The notes: a model not told the origin generated them from the letters alone. A DNA stretch of 64,000 bases from Achromobacter pestifer (GCF_902859625.1 NZ_CADIJX010000017.1:1-64000), one strand, 5' to 3'; shown: positions 19,002 to 27,949, counted from the first letter of the stretch. Numbers and translations: made by a program.

Positions 19002-20300
19002 ATGAATACAAAGAAGCTGACGCGCTACATCGGCATCGCCATGGTGCTGGGCGTCGTGGTGGGCTATATCTGCAACACATTCGCGCAAGACGCGAAAGAG
19101 GCGGCGCAGATCGCGTCCTACTTCAGCCTGATCACGGACATCTTCCTGCGCATGATCAAAATGATCATCGCCCCGCTGGTGTTCGCAACACTGGTGTCTG
19201 GCTTGGCCAGCATGAGCGACGCCAACGCCGTGGGCCGCATCGGCCTGCGCGCCATGATCTGGTTCATCGCCGCGTCCGCCATTTCCCTGTTGCTGGGCCT
19301 GATGCTGGTCAATTTGTTCCAACCCGGCGCGCACATGAACCTGGCGATACCGGATAGCGGCATCACGTCGGGCCTGAAGACGGGTGACTTCACGCTCAAG
19401 GCCTTCATCGCGCACGTGTTCCCCAAGAGCATCGCGGAAGCCATGGCAAACAACGAGATCCTTCAGATCCTGGTGTTTTCGCTGTTCTTCGGCGCCGCGC
19501 TGTCCTTTATCCGCAGCAAGGGCCACAACACGATTTACAACATGATCGACGAGCTGGCCAAGATCATGTTCCGCGTGACCGACTACGTGATGCGCTTTGC
19601 GCCGCTGGGCGTGTTCGCCGCGATGGCCGCCGCCATCACCACCGAGGGGTTGGGCGTGCTGGTCAGCTACGGCAAGCTGATTGGCGAGTTCTACCTGGGC
19701 CTGGCGCTGCTGTGGGCCATTCTGTTCGGCGTCGGCTACCTGTTCCTGGGCAAATCCACCCGCCGCCTGGGTGGCTTGATCAAGGAACCCACGCTGCTGG
19801 CCTTCTCCACCGCCAGCAGTGAATCGGCCTACCCGAAGACCATCGAAGCGCTGGAGCGTTTCGGCGTATCCAAGCGCATTTCGGGTTTCGTGCTGCCGTT
19901 GGGCTATTCGTTCAACCTGGATGGCTCGATGATGTACCAATCCTTCGCGGTGCTGTTCATCGCGCAGGCCTACAACATCCAGATGAGCTTCTCGCAACAG
20001 CTCACCTTGCTGCTGGTGCTGATGGTGACCAGTAAAGGCATGGCCGGCGTGGCGCGCGCATCGCTCGTCGTCGTGGCCGCCACGCTGCCGATGTTCCACT
20101 TGCCCGAAGCTGGCCTGCTGCTGATCATGGGCATTGACCAGTTCTTCGACATGGGCCGCACGGCGACCAATGTGGTGGGCAACAGCCTGGCCACCGCCGT
20201 GATCGCCAAGCTGGAAGGCGACGAGGGCGACCCGCCCGAGGCCGCGCCGGCCAGCGAGGCAAGCTCCGCCCCGGCACTCGCCGCCAGGCAGGACGCATAA
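19002..20300 (+). CDS. Dicarboxylate/amino acid:cation symporter (DAACS family)
   Basis: Sodium- or proton-coupled inner-membrane symporter of 432 residues with about eight membrane helices and two re-entrant loops. The first loop motif is the variant STASSESAYPKT where GltP/DctA have a serine-rich SSSTLP type, and the helix 7 motif is NLDGS instead of NMDGT. These changes suggest a substrate other than plain succinate or glutamate. The ATG at 19002 fits the conserved N-terminus; the open frame runs further upstream without a homologous region. A perfect terminator follows. Confidence 0.9.
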   Translation: MNTKKLTRYIGIAMVLGVVVGYICNTFAQDAKEAAQIASYFSLITDIFLRMIKMIIAPLVFATLVSGLASMSDANAVGRIGLRAMIWFIAASAISLLLGLMLVNLFQPGAHMNLAIPDSGITSGLKTGDFTLKAFIAHVFPKSIAEAMANNEILQILVFSLFFGAALSFIRSKGHNTIYNMIDELAKIMFRVTDYVMRFAPLGVFAAMAAAITTEGLGVLVSYGKLIGEFYLGLALLWAILFGVGYLFLGKSTRRLGGLIKEPTLLAFSTASSESAYPKTIEALERFGVSKRISGFVLPLGYSFNLDGSMMYQSFAVLFIAQAYNIQMSFSQQLTLLLVLMVTSKGMAGVARASLVVVAATLPMFHLPEAGLLLIMGIDQFFDMGRTATNVVGNSLATAVIAKLEGDEGDPPEAAPASEASSAPALAARQDA

Positions 20301-20328
20301 AAAAAACGGGCCAATGGCCCGTTTTTTT
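20299..20328. terminator. Rho-independent terminator after symporter gene
   Basis: A run of A, stem ACGGGCCA/TGGCCCGT with a one-base loop, then seven T. It overlaps the stop codon of the symporter gene. Confidence 0.92.
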
Positions 20329-20427
20329 CTTAACACCTGTCAGCTTGACCTGCCGGCACCAGCGGGAGCAACATAGGACTCCCTTGCCTGACAAACGGAT
20401 GCGGGGCGCCTTGGCGCCACGCGCTTC

Positions 20428-20814
20428 ATGCATGCCATGACATCCCTTTCCTTGCGCGGCATTCTGGCAGCCGCCGCCATGATGGCCGCCGCGCCTGCCG
20501 CACATGCCTGGACCCGCATTTCATGCGACCTGAGCGGCACGGCCGCTACCCCCGCAGTGCAAATGCGCCAGTACCGCACCGACGGCACCGAACTGTCGCA
20601 GACGACGTTCCGGCTGACGGTCAAATCGGCCGACATTCCCGAAGGTGCGCGCGCCGATACCGACTGCACGGAATTCGTGAACCGCGACATCGACGTCACG
20701 CTTGATAACACCGCGCCCGGCCAGATTCGCAAAGGCAAGCCCATCAAACTGCACTACCGCTACGATGAATCGCTGGGCCAGAGCCTGGCAACGAAATTCG
20801 AGCTGGTCCGCTAG
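20428..20814 (+). CDS. Small exported protein, unknown function
   Basis: 128-residue protein with a clear signal peptide (cleavage likely after APAAHA, about residue 27), followed by a roughly 100-residue mature part with two cysteines (in RISCDLSG and DTDCTEF) that could form a disulfide. No domain was recognised. The ATG at 20428 or the one three codons later could be the start; neither has an obvious ribosome site. Codon use matches neighbouring genes. It stands alone between a terminator and a convergent gene. Confidence 0.65.
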   Translation: MHAMTSLSLRGILAAAAMMAAAPAAHAWTRISCDLSGTAATPAVQMRQYRTDGTELSQTTFRLTVKSADIPEGARADTDCTEFVNRDIDVTLDNTAPGQIRKGKPIKLHYRYDESLGQSLATKFELVR

Positions 20815-20850
20815 GACCTGCTCGGGGCACATATCAGATGACGTTCAGGC

Positions 20851-21285
20851 TTAGTCGTTGACCGAGCAGGACACTGGTGCGCCGTCTTCAAATTCAACGT
20901 CGTAGGTGTGAACCGGATCCCAGGGCAGCGTGAACCAAAGTTCATAGCCGTCACCATCTTCGTCGAACAGCCACAGCGCGCGCAGCACGGCCTTTTCGGC
21001 CATGGCTTCAACCGTTTCTTCCTTCAGCAACTGGTCATCTTCGATGCCCAGTTTCTTGCAGTGCTCGTAGGAATAGTTATCCAGCAGGAACTCGCTTGCT
21101 GCCAGGATGTGGTCGTCCAGATTGTCAATGATGGTCTTGACCACCTTGGACGCACCGCTGTCGGGCTCTTCGCCATCCGTCTGGATCATGACGTGGATGG
21201 GCGCACGGCCATTGCCGGCAGGCACGTTTTCGGCCGCCCACAGATCGGGTTCTTCGGGGTCTTGGGTGAAATTGAATCGTGCCAT
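20851..21285 (-). CDS. Acidic cytoplasmic protein, unknown function
   Basis: 144-residue, very acidic protein starting MARFNFTQDPEEPDLW, with a central helical part (DNLDDHILAASEFLLDNYSYEHCKKLGI) and a beta-rich C-terminus (GYELWFTLPWDPVHTYDVEFEDG). The ATG at 21285 has GGAG about 8 bp upstream and gives the natural N-terminus; the open frame extends to 21342. It resembles the small DUF families of immunity-like or stress proteins, but no family could be assigned with confidence. No toxin-like gene is next to it. Confidence 0.7.
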   Translation of the reverse strand: MARFNFTQDPEEPDLWAAENVPAGNGRAPIHVMIQTDGEEPDSGASKVVKTIIDNLDDHILAASEFLLDNYSYEHCKKLGIEDDQLLKEETVEAMAEKAVLRALWLFDEDGDGYELWFTLPWDPVHTYDVEFEDGAPVSCSVND

Positions 21286-21440
21286 CGCGCGCTCCGGAAA
21301 ATTGGATGACGAACCGTGAAAAATACGGCCTCGCCTTGGCAAACCGCAAAAGCGCGGCTCCGCCTTAGGCCGTTACGCCTTTTCGCCATTTAACCAGATG
21401 CGCGGCACCCCGTCTGTGACTCCAGGCGATGTTTTTGCGC

Positions 21441-21983
21441 CTATACACGTTCCAGCGACAAATGCGGCAAGGGTGGCAGTTCCGTCCGGATGGCGTCACC
21501 CGCGCTGACCGGCCCACCCTCGACCACGATTCCCATGACCCCGGCGCGGCGCAACAGGCTTCCGTCGGGGTGGCGGCCCAGCACGGCGGCCGTCAACCCT
21601 TTCTGATAGTTGTCCAATTGGGCGCAAGGATTGCGCAGCCCGGTGATCTCGACCACCGCATCGGCCCCCAGGCGCAGGCGCGCACCGCGCGGCAGGGCCA
21701 GCAGATCGATGCCCCGGGTGGTGATGTTTTCGCCCATGGTGCCTTCGGCCACGTTGAACCCGGCCAATTGAAGCTCGTCGTGCAGTTCGCCCTGAATCAA
21801 GTGGACCTGACGCAAATTGGGCTGCGTCGGATCGGCCTTGACCCGGGACCGATGCTTGACGGTGACCCCTTGATGGGCGTCGCCCTCTACGCCCAGGCCC
21901 TTCAACAACACAATCGTGGGCACGACAGGCTTGCTGAACGTGTGTGCGGCGCTCATCGCCACGGCAATCACCATCGGATTCAT
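21441..21983 (-). CDS. MOSC domain protein at the tail of the phn operon
   Basis: 180-residue single-domain MOSC protein. The conserved metal- or sulfur-binding cysteine is C120 in ITGLRNPCAQL, and the HLIQGELHDEL and GENITTRGIDLL segments are typical of YiiM-type MOSC proteins. GGAG is 7 bp before the ATG. It begins 21 bp after the phnM stop on the same strand with no terminator between, so it is probably part of the phnGHIJKLM transcript. MOSC proteins handle molybdenum cofactor or reduce N-hydroxylated bases; a role in phosphonate use is not established. Confidence 0.85.
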   Translation of the reverse strand: MNPMVIAVAMSAAHTFSKPVVPTIVLLKGLGVEGDAHQGVTVKHRSRVKADPTQPNLRQVHLIQGELHDELQLAGFNVAEGTMGENITTRGIDLLALPRGARLRLGADAVVEITGLRNPCAQLDNYQKGLTAAVLGRHPDGSLLRRAGVMGIVVEGGPVSAGDAIRTELPPLPHLSLERV

Positions 21984-22004
21984 CGGGAAACTCCGGAAAG
22001 ACCG

Positions 22005-23204
22005 TCAGGCCGCCACGCGCTGCGCTTCGTGCGTCGCCGCCGCCGGCGTGCGCGCCGGCAAATAATGGGTCGAGAACACCAGTCTGCCCGCCGACCAGGT
22101 ATGGCTGATCAGCGGCAAGCCGCCCACCTGCGCCACCGCCACCAAATCCGCCCGCTGTCCCACCGCGATGCGGCCCCGGTCGGCCAATCCGCAGGCGTCG
22201 GCCGGGTTGGCCGTGACCAACGCGATCGCTTGCGGCCACGTCAAATCGGTCTGCGCCGCCACCGCGAAGGCGGCGGCGATCAAGGTGGACGGCTGATAGT
22301 CGGAACACAGGCAACTGGCCACGCCTGCGCGGATGGCGTCAATCGCCCGCATCGAACCGCTTTGGCTCTGGCCGCGAAGCACGTTCGGTGCGCCCAGGAT
22401 CGTCGGCAGGCCGCAAGACACCGCCGCGCGCGCCGTGTCCAGAGTGATCGGGAATTCACTCATCGCCACGCCCAGGTTGCGCATGGTGGCGATGCGCTGG
22501 ATGGAATCGTCATCGTGGCTGGCAGTGGGAATCCCCAGCGACTGTGCGTGCGACAGCAGCGTCTCTACCCGCGTCACCGCGCCGTCCTTGGCGCGTGTCT
22601 TCGCCTTGGCCGCCTCTTCCGCCTGTTCGCGGCTCATCGAATGATTGCCCATCATGTATTGCAGATAGGACTCCAGCGTCTTGAACTGCCCCTGGCCGGG
22701 CGAATGATCCATAACCGACAGCAGGTCCACCGCGCCCTCGTCCATCAAGGCGCGCAACACGTCCACGGACGTTTCGTCGGTGACTTCGTAGCGGCAATGA
22801 ACACGGTTGTCCACCAGGCTGTGCTGGCGGAAAGCGCGCACCGTGCGCACCACTTCCGCCGCGGTTTGGTTGTTGCGCACGCCCCATTCATTGTTGGCAA
22901 ACGACAGCGCGTGATAAGGCGTGGTGATGCCTGCCGCGGCGTTGCGGCGGTCAACCTGCGCCACCGCGAAGTCCAGCGGGAACAGCACGCGCGAACGAGG
23001 CTCGGCTTCCTTTTCAATGGCATCGCAATGCAGGTCGATCAGGCCCGGCATCAGCGTCTGGCCTTGCAGGTCGATCTCTCGGTCTGCCCGCGCGCCGTTG
23101 GGCTCGATCGCGACGATGCGGCCGTCATCGATCAGCACGGCGCTGTTCTCCAGAACGCGGTCTGGCATCACCACACGGGCATGGGTCAGGTAAGTGCTTT
23201 GCAT
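22005..23204 (-). CDS. phnM: Ribose 1-methylphosphonate 5-triphosphate diphosphatase PhnM
   Basis: Amidohydrolase-fold enzyme that removes pyrophosphate from alpha-D-ribose 1-alkylphosphonate 5-triphosphate in the C-P lyase pathway. It has 399 residues with the metal motif H59-x-D61 in LIDLHCDAIE and the downstream ASHDDDS and GAPNVLRG segments typical of PhnM. The start at 23204 is chosen because GGAG precedes it and the phnL stop is 2 bp upstream. A second, divergent PhnM-like protein is encoded at 28809-30002. Confidence 0.95.
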   Translation of the reverse strand: MQSTYLTHARVVMPDRVLENSAVLIDDGRIVAIEPNGARADREIDLQGQTLMPGLIDLHCDAIEKEAEPRSRVLFPLDFAVAQVDRRNAAAGITTPYHALSFANNEWGVRNNQTAAEVVRTVRAFRQHSLVDNRVHCRYEVTDETSVDVLRALMDEGAVDLLSVMDHSPGQGQFKTLESYLQYMMGNHSMSREQAEEAAKAKTRAKDGAVTRVETLLSHAQSLGIPTASHDDDSIQRIATMRNLGVAMSEFPITLDTARAAVSCGLPTILGAPNVLRGQSQSGSMRAIDAIRAGVASCLCSDYQPSTLIAAAFAVAAQTDLTWPQAIALVTANPADACGLADRGRIAVGQRADLVAVAQVGGLPLISHTWSAGRLVFSTHYLPARTPAAATHEAQRVAA

Positions 23205-23206
23205 GA

Positions 23207-23926
23207 TTACTCCAGGTCCGCCGTGGCGGGCTGAGCGGGGCGCAGGGCCAGGGTCTGCGTGGCGACGGCGTCGCGCACCTCTGCATCGTGGAAGATGCCC
23301 AACAGGCACCGGCCAGCGACCAGGGCTTCGTGGATCAGTTCAATCACCACGCGGCGATTGTCGGCATCCAGCGACGCCGTGGGTTCATCCAGCAACAGAA
23401 TGGGATGGCGCGCAATAAAGCCACGCGCGATATTCACCCGCTGCTGCTCACCGCCCGAAAACGTGGCCGGTGCCAGACCCCACAGGCGGGAAGGCACGTT
23501 CAGGCGCTGCAATAGCGCGCCCGCCTGCTCCCGGGCGCTTGCCACGTCCACGCCCGCCATGCGCAGCGGCTCTGCCACCACATCCAGCGCCGACACGCGC
23601 GGGATCACCCGCAGGAACTGGCTGACATAGCCGATGACGTCGCGGCGCAGCGCCAGGATGCGCTGCTCCGGGGCGCCCACCAGTTCTTCCCACTGGCCAT
23701 GGGCCCGCACGCGGATGCTGCCCTCCGTGGCCAGGTAGTTGCCGTACAAGCAGCGCAGCAAGGTGCTCTTGCCGGTGCCCGACGGGCCCGCCAGCACCAG
23801 GCAGTCGCCGGCGGCCGCGTCGAAATCCACGGCGTCCAGCACAGGCAGCCGGATGCCGCCCTGGTTGTGCAGGGTGAACATCTTTCCGAGGCCCCGCACC
23901 TCAATCATGGGAGTGGTTTCACGCAT
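23207..23926 (-). CDS. phnL: C-P lyase ABC-type protein PhnL
   Basis: ABC-type ATPase subunit needed with PhnGHI for coupling phosphonate to ribose triphosphate. 239 residues; Walker A GPSGTGKS at 47-54, signature FSGGEQQR and LLLDEPTASLD are intact. The family-specific FLRVIPRVSALDVV segment separates it from general transporters. It lies between phnK and phnM with 2-bp gaps on both sides. Confidence 0.95.
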   Translation of the reverse strand: MRETTPMIEVRGLGKMFTLHNQGGIRLPVLDAVDFDAAAGDCLVLAGPSGTGKSTLLRCLYGNYLATEGSIRVRAHGQWEELVGAPEQRILALRRDVIGYVSQFLRVIPRVSALDVVAEPLRMAGVDVASAREQAGALLQRLNVPSRLWGLAPATFSGGEQQRVNIARGFIARHPILLLDEPTASLDADNRRVVIELIHEALVAGRCLLGIFHDAEVRDAVATQTLALRPAQPATADLE

Positions 23927-23928
23927 GC

Positions 23929-24705
23929 TCAGCTCTGCAAAATGGAAGACACCAGCAACTGGGTGTAGGGGTGTTGGGGATCATCAAGAATCTGGTCGGT
24001 CAGCCCGCTTTCCACCACGACGCCGCCGCGCATCACCAGCGTGCGATGCGCCAGCAGACGCGCAACCGCCAGATCGTGCGTCACCACGATGGCGGCCAGG
24101 CCCAGGTCCGTCACCAGTTGGCGCAACAGGTCCAGCAGGCGTGCCTGCACCGAGACGTCCAACGATGCGGTGGGTTCGTCCATGAACACCAGGCGCGGAT
24201 GCGTCACCAGGTTGCGTGCAATCTGCAAGCGCTGCTGCATGCCGCCGGAAAACGACACCGGCGTGTCGTCCAGCCGGCCCGCGTCGATCTCCATTTTTTG
24301 CAGCCAGTTGCCCGCCACTTCGCGCAGATCGCCATAGTGCCGGTCCCCCACGGCCATCAACCGTTCCGCGATGTTGGCGCCCGCGCTGACCTGCATGCGC
24401 AGGCCGTCACGCGCGTTTTGGCGCACGAAGCCCCAATCGGTACGCGACAGCAGCCGCAGCCGCGCGCCTTGCAGTGCGGCCAGGTCGATGAAGCCCTGGT
24501 CCCGTGTGTCGTACCAGACGCTGCCGGCATCCGGCTGGGTCTGGTATGACACGGCGGACAGCAGCGTGCTCTTGCCCGAGCCGGATTCGCCGACCACGCA
24601 CAGCACCTCGCCGGGATACAGGTCGAAACTGACGTCGCGGCAGCCATGCACGCCGTCCCAGGTGCGCGTCATGTTGCGCACGGAAAGCAAGGGTTGGACA
24701 TTCAT
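23929..24705 (-). CDS. phnK: C-P lyase ABC-type protein PhnK
   Basis: ABC-type ATPase that docks on the PhnGHIJ core complex. 258 residues; Walker A GESGSGKS at 39-46, signature FSGGMQQRLQ and VFMDEPTASLD. The start at 24705 overlaps the phnJ stop (ATGA), a strong sign of translational coupling; a longer open frame upstream lies inside phnJ and was rejected. Confidence 0.95.
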   Translation of the reverse strand: MNVQPLLSVRNMTRTWDGVHGCRDVSFDLYPGEVLCVVGESGSGKSTLLSAVSYQTQPDAGSVWYDTRDQGFIDLAALQGARLRLLSRTDWGFVRQNARDGLRMQVSAGANIAERLMAVGDRHYGDLREVAGNWLQKMEIDAGRLDDTPVSFSGGMQQRLQIARNLVTHPRLVFMDEPTASLDVSVQARLLDLLRQLVTDLGLAAIVVTHDLAVARLLAHRTLVMRGGVVVESGLTDQILDDPQHPYTQLLVSSILQS

Positions 24706-25583
24706 GCGGCGGCCTCGTTGTCGTGTTGCTGCGTCTGGCGTTGATGGCAGTATTCGGTGTCCGAGCAGACAAAACGGCGCGTGCCCGCGTCGTCCAGAAT
24801 GATCTCGTCCAGAAAGCTGTCGTGCGATCCGCACACGTCGCAGCATTCGGTCCACTTCTCCACCGTGAAGGGATGGTCTTCGAAATCCAGGCTCTTGACC
24901 CGGGTGTAGGGCGGCACCGCGTACACGCGCTTTTCGCGGCCCGCGCCGAACAGCATCAGCGCGGGGCTTCCATCCAGCTTGGGGTTGTCGAACTTGGGGA
25001 TCGGCGACGGCCGCATCATGTAGCGGTCGTTCACGATCACGGGATAGTCGTAGGTGGTGGCGATATGGCCATGCTGCGCGATGTCTTCATACAGCTTGAC
25101 ATGCATGCCGCCGTATTCGGCCAGCGCGTGCATCGTGCGGGTCTCGGTCTCGCTCGGTTCGAGCCAGCGCAGCGGTTCCGGGATCGGCACCTGAAACACC
25201 ATCACCTGCCCTTCAGACAGCGGTGTTTCAGGGATGCGGTGGCGCGTCTGGACGATGGTGGCGGCGGGCGTGGATTCGGTCGTTGCCACTCCCGTGACCC
25301 GCCCGAAGAATCGGCGGATGTTGATGGCGTTGGTGGTGTCGTCCGACCCCTGATCGATGACCTTCAGCACATCGTCCTGCCCGATGATGGACGCGGTGAC
25401 CTGGATGCCGCCCGTGCCCCAGCCATAGGGCAGCGGCATCTCGCGGCTGCCGAACGGCACTTGGTAGCCGGGGATGGCCACGGCCTTGAGCAGCGCGCGG
25501 CGCAGCATGCGCTTGGTGGACTCGTCCAGATATGCGAAGTTGTAGTGATCGTCGCGTTCTACGGTTGCGTGTGGTGCGCTCAT
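24702..25583 (-). CDS. phnJ: C-P lyase catalytic subunit PhnJ
   Basis: Radical SAM enzyme that cleaves the carbon-phosphorus bond of ribose-1-alkylphosphonate 5-phosphate. 293 residues. The iron-sulfur ligands sit at the C-terminus as C248, C251, C273 and C279; their spacing (3, 22, 6) equals that of the E. coli enzyme. An extra cysteine, C247, is adjacent. The intact cluster motif argues for an active lyase. It overlaps phnI and phnK by 4 bp at both ends. Confidence 0.97.
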   Translation of the reverse strand: MSAPHATVERDDHYNFAYLDESTKRMLRRALLKAVAIPGYQVPFGSREMPLPYGWGTGGIQVTASIIGQDDVLKVIDQGSDDTTNAINIRRFFGRVTGVATTESTPAATIVQTRHRIPETPLSEGQVMVFQVPIPEPLRWLEPSETETRTMHALAEYGGMHVKLYEDIAQHGHIATTYDYPVIVNDRYMMRPSPIPKFDNPKLDGSPALMLFGAGREKRVYAVPPYTRVKSLDFEDHPFTVEKWTECCDVCGSHDSFLDEIILDDAGTRRFVCSDTEYCHQRQTQQHDNEAAA

Positions 25584-26695
25584 GAGGAAACCGCCTCGTC
25601 CATCAAATCGTTGGTTGCCGCTTCGGGCGCGCGGCGTTCAGCGCGCATGCGGCGCAGCAATTCCAGGTTGGCCTGGAAGTCCACGTAATGCGGCAACTTC
25701 AAATGCTGCACAAAGCCGGAAGCCTCGACGTTGTCGCTGTGATAGAGCACGAACTCATGGTCGTTGGCGGGCGAATCCGCGCGTTCCCCCAAGTCCTTCG
25801 CCTTCAGTGCGCGATCCACCAGCGCCATCGACATGGCCTTGCGTTCGCCGTAGCCGAACGTCAGGCCGTAGCCGCGGGTGAACTTCGGCCCTTCCTCCGC
25901 GTTGCCCGCGAATTGGCTGACCATCTGGCATTCGGTGATCTCGATTTCGCCAATGGTCACGGCAAAACCCAGCTCTTCGATATGCATGTCGACCTCTAGC
26001 GTGCCGTAGCGGATCTCGGCGGCAAAGGGATGGGTATTGCCGTAGCCACGCTGCGTCGAATAGCCCATGGACAGCAGGAAGCCTTCATCCGCGCGCGCCA
26101 GGTTTTGCAGGCGGGCAGCGCGCGAGGCCGGAAAATCCATGGGCTGGCGCGTCAGGTCGAACGGTTCCGGATCCCCCTCGGGCACCGGTTCAGGGTCAAT
26201 CAGATCGTCATGCGCCAGCAGGTCCGTCACACGCGGCATATTGCTGTCCAGCGCCTCGCCGCCCGGGGGCAGCGCATCGGCCTCACGCTGGGCCTCCAGC
26301 GAAAAATCCAGCAAGCGCTGTGTGTAGTCATAGGTCGGGCCCAGGATCTGGCCGCCGGGCACGTCCTTGAAGGTGGACGAGATCCGGCGTTGCAGGCGCA
26401 TCGCGCCCGTGTCGATCGGCTGCGTGTAGCCATAGCGCGACAGCGTCGTGCGGTAGGCGCGCAGCAGGAACACCGCCTCGATCACATCACCCGCCGCCTG
26501 CTTGAGCGCCAGTGACGCCAGCTGCGGGTCGTAGAGCGACCCTTCGGACATCACGCGCGACACGGCCAGCGGCATCTGTTCGCGGATCTGGTCCAGGCTC
26601 AGCTCGGGAACCTCGCGATCACCGCGACGGTAGCCGTCCAGCATGCGGTAGGAATTCAGGATGGCGCGTTCGCCCCCTTTCACGGCGACATACAT
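25580..26695 (-). CDS. phnI: C-P lyase core subunit PhnI
   Basis: Nucleosidase-type subunit that with PhnGHL forms ribose-1-alkylphosphonate 5-triphosphate from ATP and phosphonate. 371 residues beginning MYVAVKGGERAI, the conserved PhnI start. The ATG at 26695 is one base after the phnH stop; a longer open frame upstream would run into phnH. Its end overlaps phnJ by 4 bp. Confidence 0.96.
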   Translation of the reverse strand: MYVAVKGGERAILNSYRMLDGYRRGDREVPELSLDQIREQMPLAVSRVMSEGSLYDPQLASLALKQAAGDVIEAVFLLRAYRTTLSRYGYTQPIDTGAMRLQRRISSTFKDVPGGQILGPTYDYTQRLLDFSLEAQREADALPPGGEALDSNMPRVTDLLAHDDLIDPEPVPEGDPEPFDLTRQPMDFPASRAARLQNLARADEGFLLSMGYSTQRGYGNTHPFAAEIRYGTLEVDMHIEELGFAVTIGEIEITECQMVSQFAGNAEEGPKFTRGYGLTFGYGERKAMSMALVDRALKAKDLGERADSPANDHEFVLYHSDNVEASGFVQHLKLPHYVDFQANLELLRRMRAERRAPEAATNDLMDEAVSS

Positions 26696-26696
26696 G

Positions 26697-27314
26697 TCAG
26701 TTCTCCACGCGCGTCGTGCGCGGCAATCCACAAATCCGCCGTTCCTGCGTCAGGAACACGTCCACGCCCAGCGGAAACCGTTGATGATTCAGCCGCCATT
26801 CGCGCCAGAAGCCATCCGGCAAGCCTGCGACGGACAGCGTCTGCCGCGTCTGGATGCCCGGGCCGGTCAGGTTGACCGTGTCACCCGCCGACAACGAGGC
26901 GACGTCGATCAGCAAGGTGGTGGACAGGTCGGGATAGGCGGGGTCGCCCAGGTGGCAGGCGGACAGCGCGGGAACCTCGAAGCCGGCCGGCACGGCGGCA
27001 AAGCGCGCCAGCGCGGGGGACGGCACGATGGGGCAGGCGCAATGAAAGCGCAGAAAGGCCAACACGTCGGCGCTCACGTCCCGTGGCAGCCACAACGGAG
27101 TGTCCACGTCCACCAGCGTCAGCAGCATCGCGGTCATCGCGGGCGACAGGCCAGCCGGCACACCCGTGGCGGCCACGATCTGATGGACTCGTCCAGGGTG
27201 CGCCATCGCCTGCAAGGCCATGCGGAACGTCGTTTGCGCATCGTTGACCGGATCGGTAAACCCCGGCAGCAGGCCACGGCTGGCAGCCGGGGCAGTCAAT
27301 GTATGTCGTTGCAT
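26697..27314 (-). CDS. phnH: C-P lyase core subunit PhnH
   Basis: Structural subunit of the PhnGHIJ core, 205 residues. GFTDPVNDAQTTFRMALQAMAHPG near the N-terminus and the C-terminal GVDVFLTQERRICGLPRTTR are the family hallmarks. The ATG at 27314 lies one base after the phnG stop and replaces a longer open frame that would overlap phnG. Confidence 0.95.
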   Translation of the reverse strand: MQRHTLTAPAASRGLLPGFTDPVNDAQTTFRMALQAMAHPGRVHQIVAATGVPAGLSPAMTAMLLTLVDVDTPLWLPRDVSADVLAFLRFHCACPIVPSPALARFAAVPAGFEVPALSACHLGDPAYPDLSTTLLIDVASLSAGDTVNLTGPGIQTRQTLSVAGLPDGFWREWRLNHQRFPLGVDVFLTQERRICGLPRTTRVEN

Positions 27315-27315
27315 G

Positions 27316-27786
27316 TCAGTCCTCGCCCCGCACCATCGTGAAGAATTCCACCTTGGTCTGCGCCGCGACCTGCGCCTGGCGTTCGACCCGTTCTGCATGC
27401 AGGCGCGTCAGCGGCTGGATCAGATGCGCCTGCACGGTGTCGTGCCAGTCCGGCAATTGCAGCAGCGCGTCGGCCACTGCGGCCTGTTCGGCGTGCCGCA
27501 ATGACCGCCCCTGCACATAGGCCACGCCAACCACTCCTTCGCCCAGCGTGACAGCACAACGTGTCACCGTCATTTCCCCCAGGTTGAAGCGCGCGCCGGT
27601 GCCGCCGCTACGCGCCCGCACCATGGCCATGCCCGTCTGGGCCGGACGCAGCATCTGATGCGTGGGCAAGTTGCCCAGCGCGCTGAATGCGCCTTCGAGC
27701 GCGGCCGGACTGGCCAGGGAAAGCACGCGCATCCAAGCGGCACGCTGGGCGTTGGCCGCGTCCTGTCCTGCTTGTGAGTGATTCAT
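27316..27786 (-). CDS. phnG: C-P lyase core subunit PhnG
   Basis: First gene of the phnGHIJKLM operon, 156 residues. The segments RAAWMRVLSLA, MVRARSGGTGARFNLGEMTVTRCAV and GVAYVQGRSLRHAEQAAVADAL match PhnG. AGAGGAA lies close before the ATG. The promoter and a PhnF-type operator lie within 62 bp upstream. Confidence 0.95.
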   Translation of the reverse strand: MNHSQAGQDAANAQRAAWMRVLSLASPAALEGAFSALGNLPTHQMLRPAQTGMAMVRARSGGTGARFNLGEMTVTRCAVTLGEGVVGVAYVQGRSLRHAEQAAVADALLQLPDWHDTVQAHLIQPLTRLHAERVERQAQVAAQTKVEFFTMVRGED

Positions 27787-27799
27787 TATTTCCTCTAAA

Positions 27800-27809
27800 C
27801 GTCTAGACG
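27800..27809. promoter_or_regulatory. Probable PhnF operator before phnG
   Basis: Perfect 10-bp palindrome CGTCTAGACG about 10 bp downstream of the predicted -10 element, where bound repressor would block transcription start. The TCTAGAC core recurs before the second phnM-like gene. HutC-subfamily GntR regulators, which include PhnF, favour GTCTAGAC-type sites. Confidence 0.65.
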
Positions 27810-27818
27810 ACCGGATGG

Positions 27819-27847
27819 AGTATGATCGCTCCGAATGAGGAGTTCAA
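27819..27847 (-). promoter_or_regulatory. Predicted phnG operon promoter
   Basis: On the minus strand TTGAAC (27842-27847), a 17-bp spacer and CATACT (27819-27824) resemble a sigma-70 promoter with four matches in each hexamer. A PhoB-box-like sequence CTGTCAT-N4-AATTCAC lies further upstream at 27857-27874 but is not at the usual distance for direct activation of this promoter. Confidence 0.5.
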
Positions 27848-27949
27848 CAGCCTGGCGTGAATTTTTGATGACAGCCGCAGCATCTGTGCACCGCCTATCC
27901 GGCGGCCGCCGCATGGTGCACAATCACAGCCATTCTTGATGAAGCTGAT

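Noticed and set aside
18861..20336. 491-codon minus-strand frame antisense to the symporter
   Set aside because: Gln/His/Arg-rich translation typical of GC-rich antisense; it also runs through the terminator.
21429..23234. 601-codon plus-strand frame over the MOSC and phnM genes
   Set aside because: Antisense to two confident genes, Arg/His-rich, no domain or ribosome site.
27857..27874. Pho box for the phnG operon (CTGTCAT-N4-AATTCAC)
   Set aside because: Only the first repeat is good and it is more than 30 bp above the predicted -10, so it was not listed as a site; kept as a note in the promoter entry.
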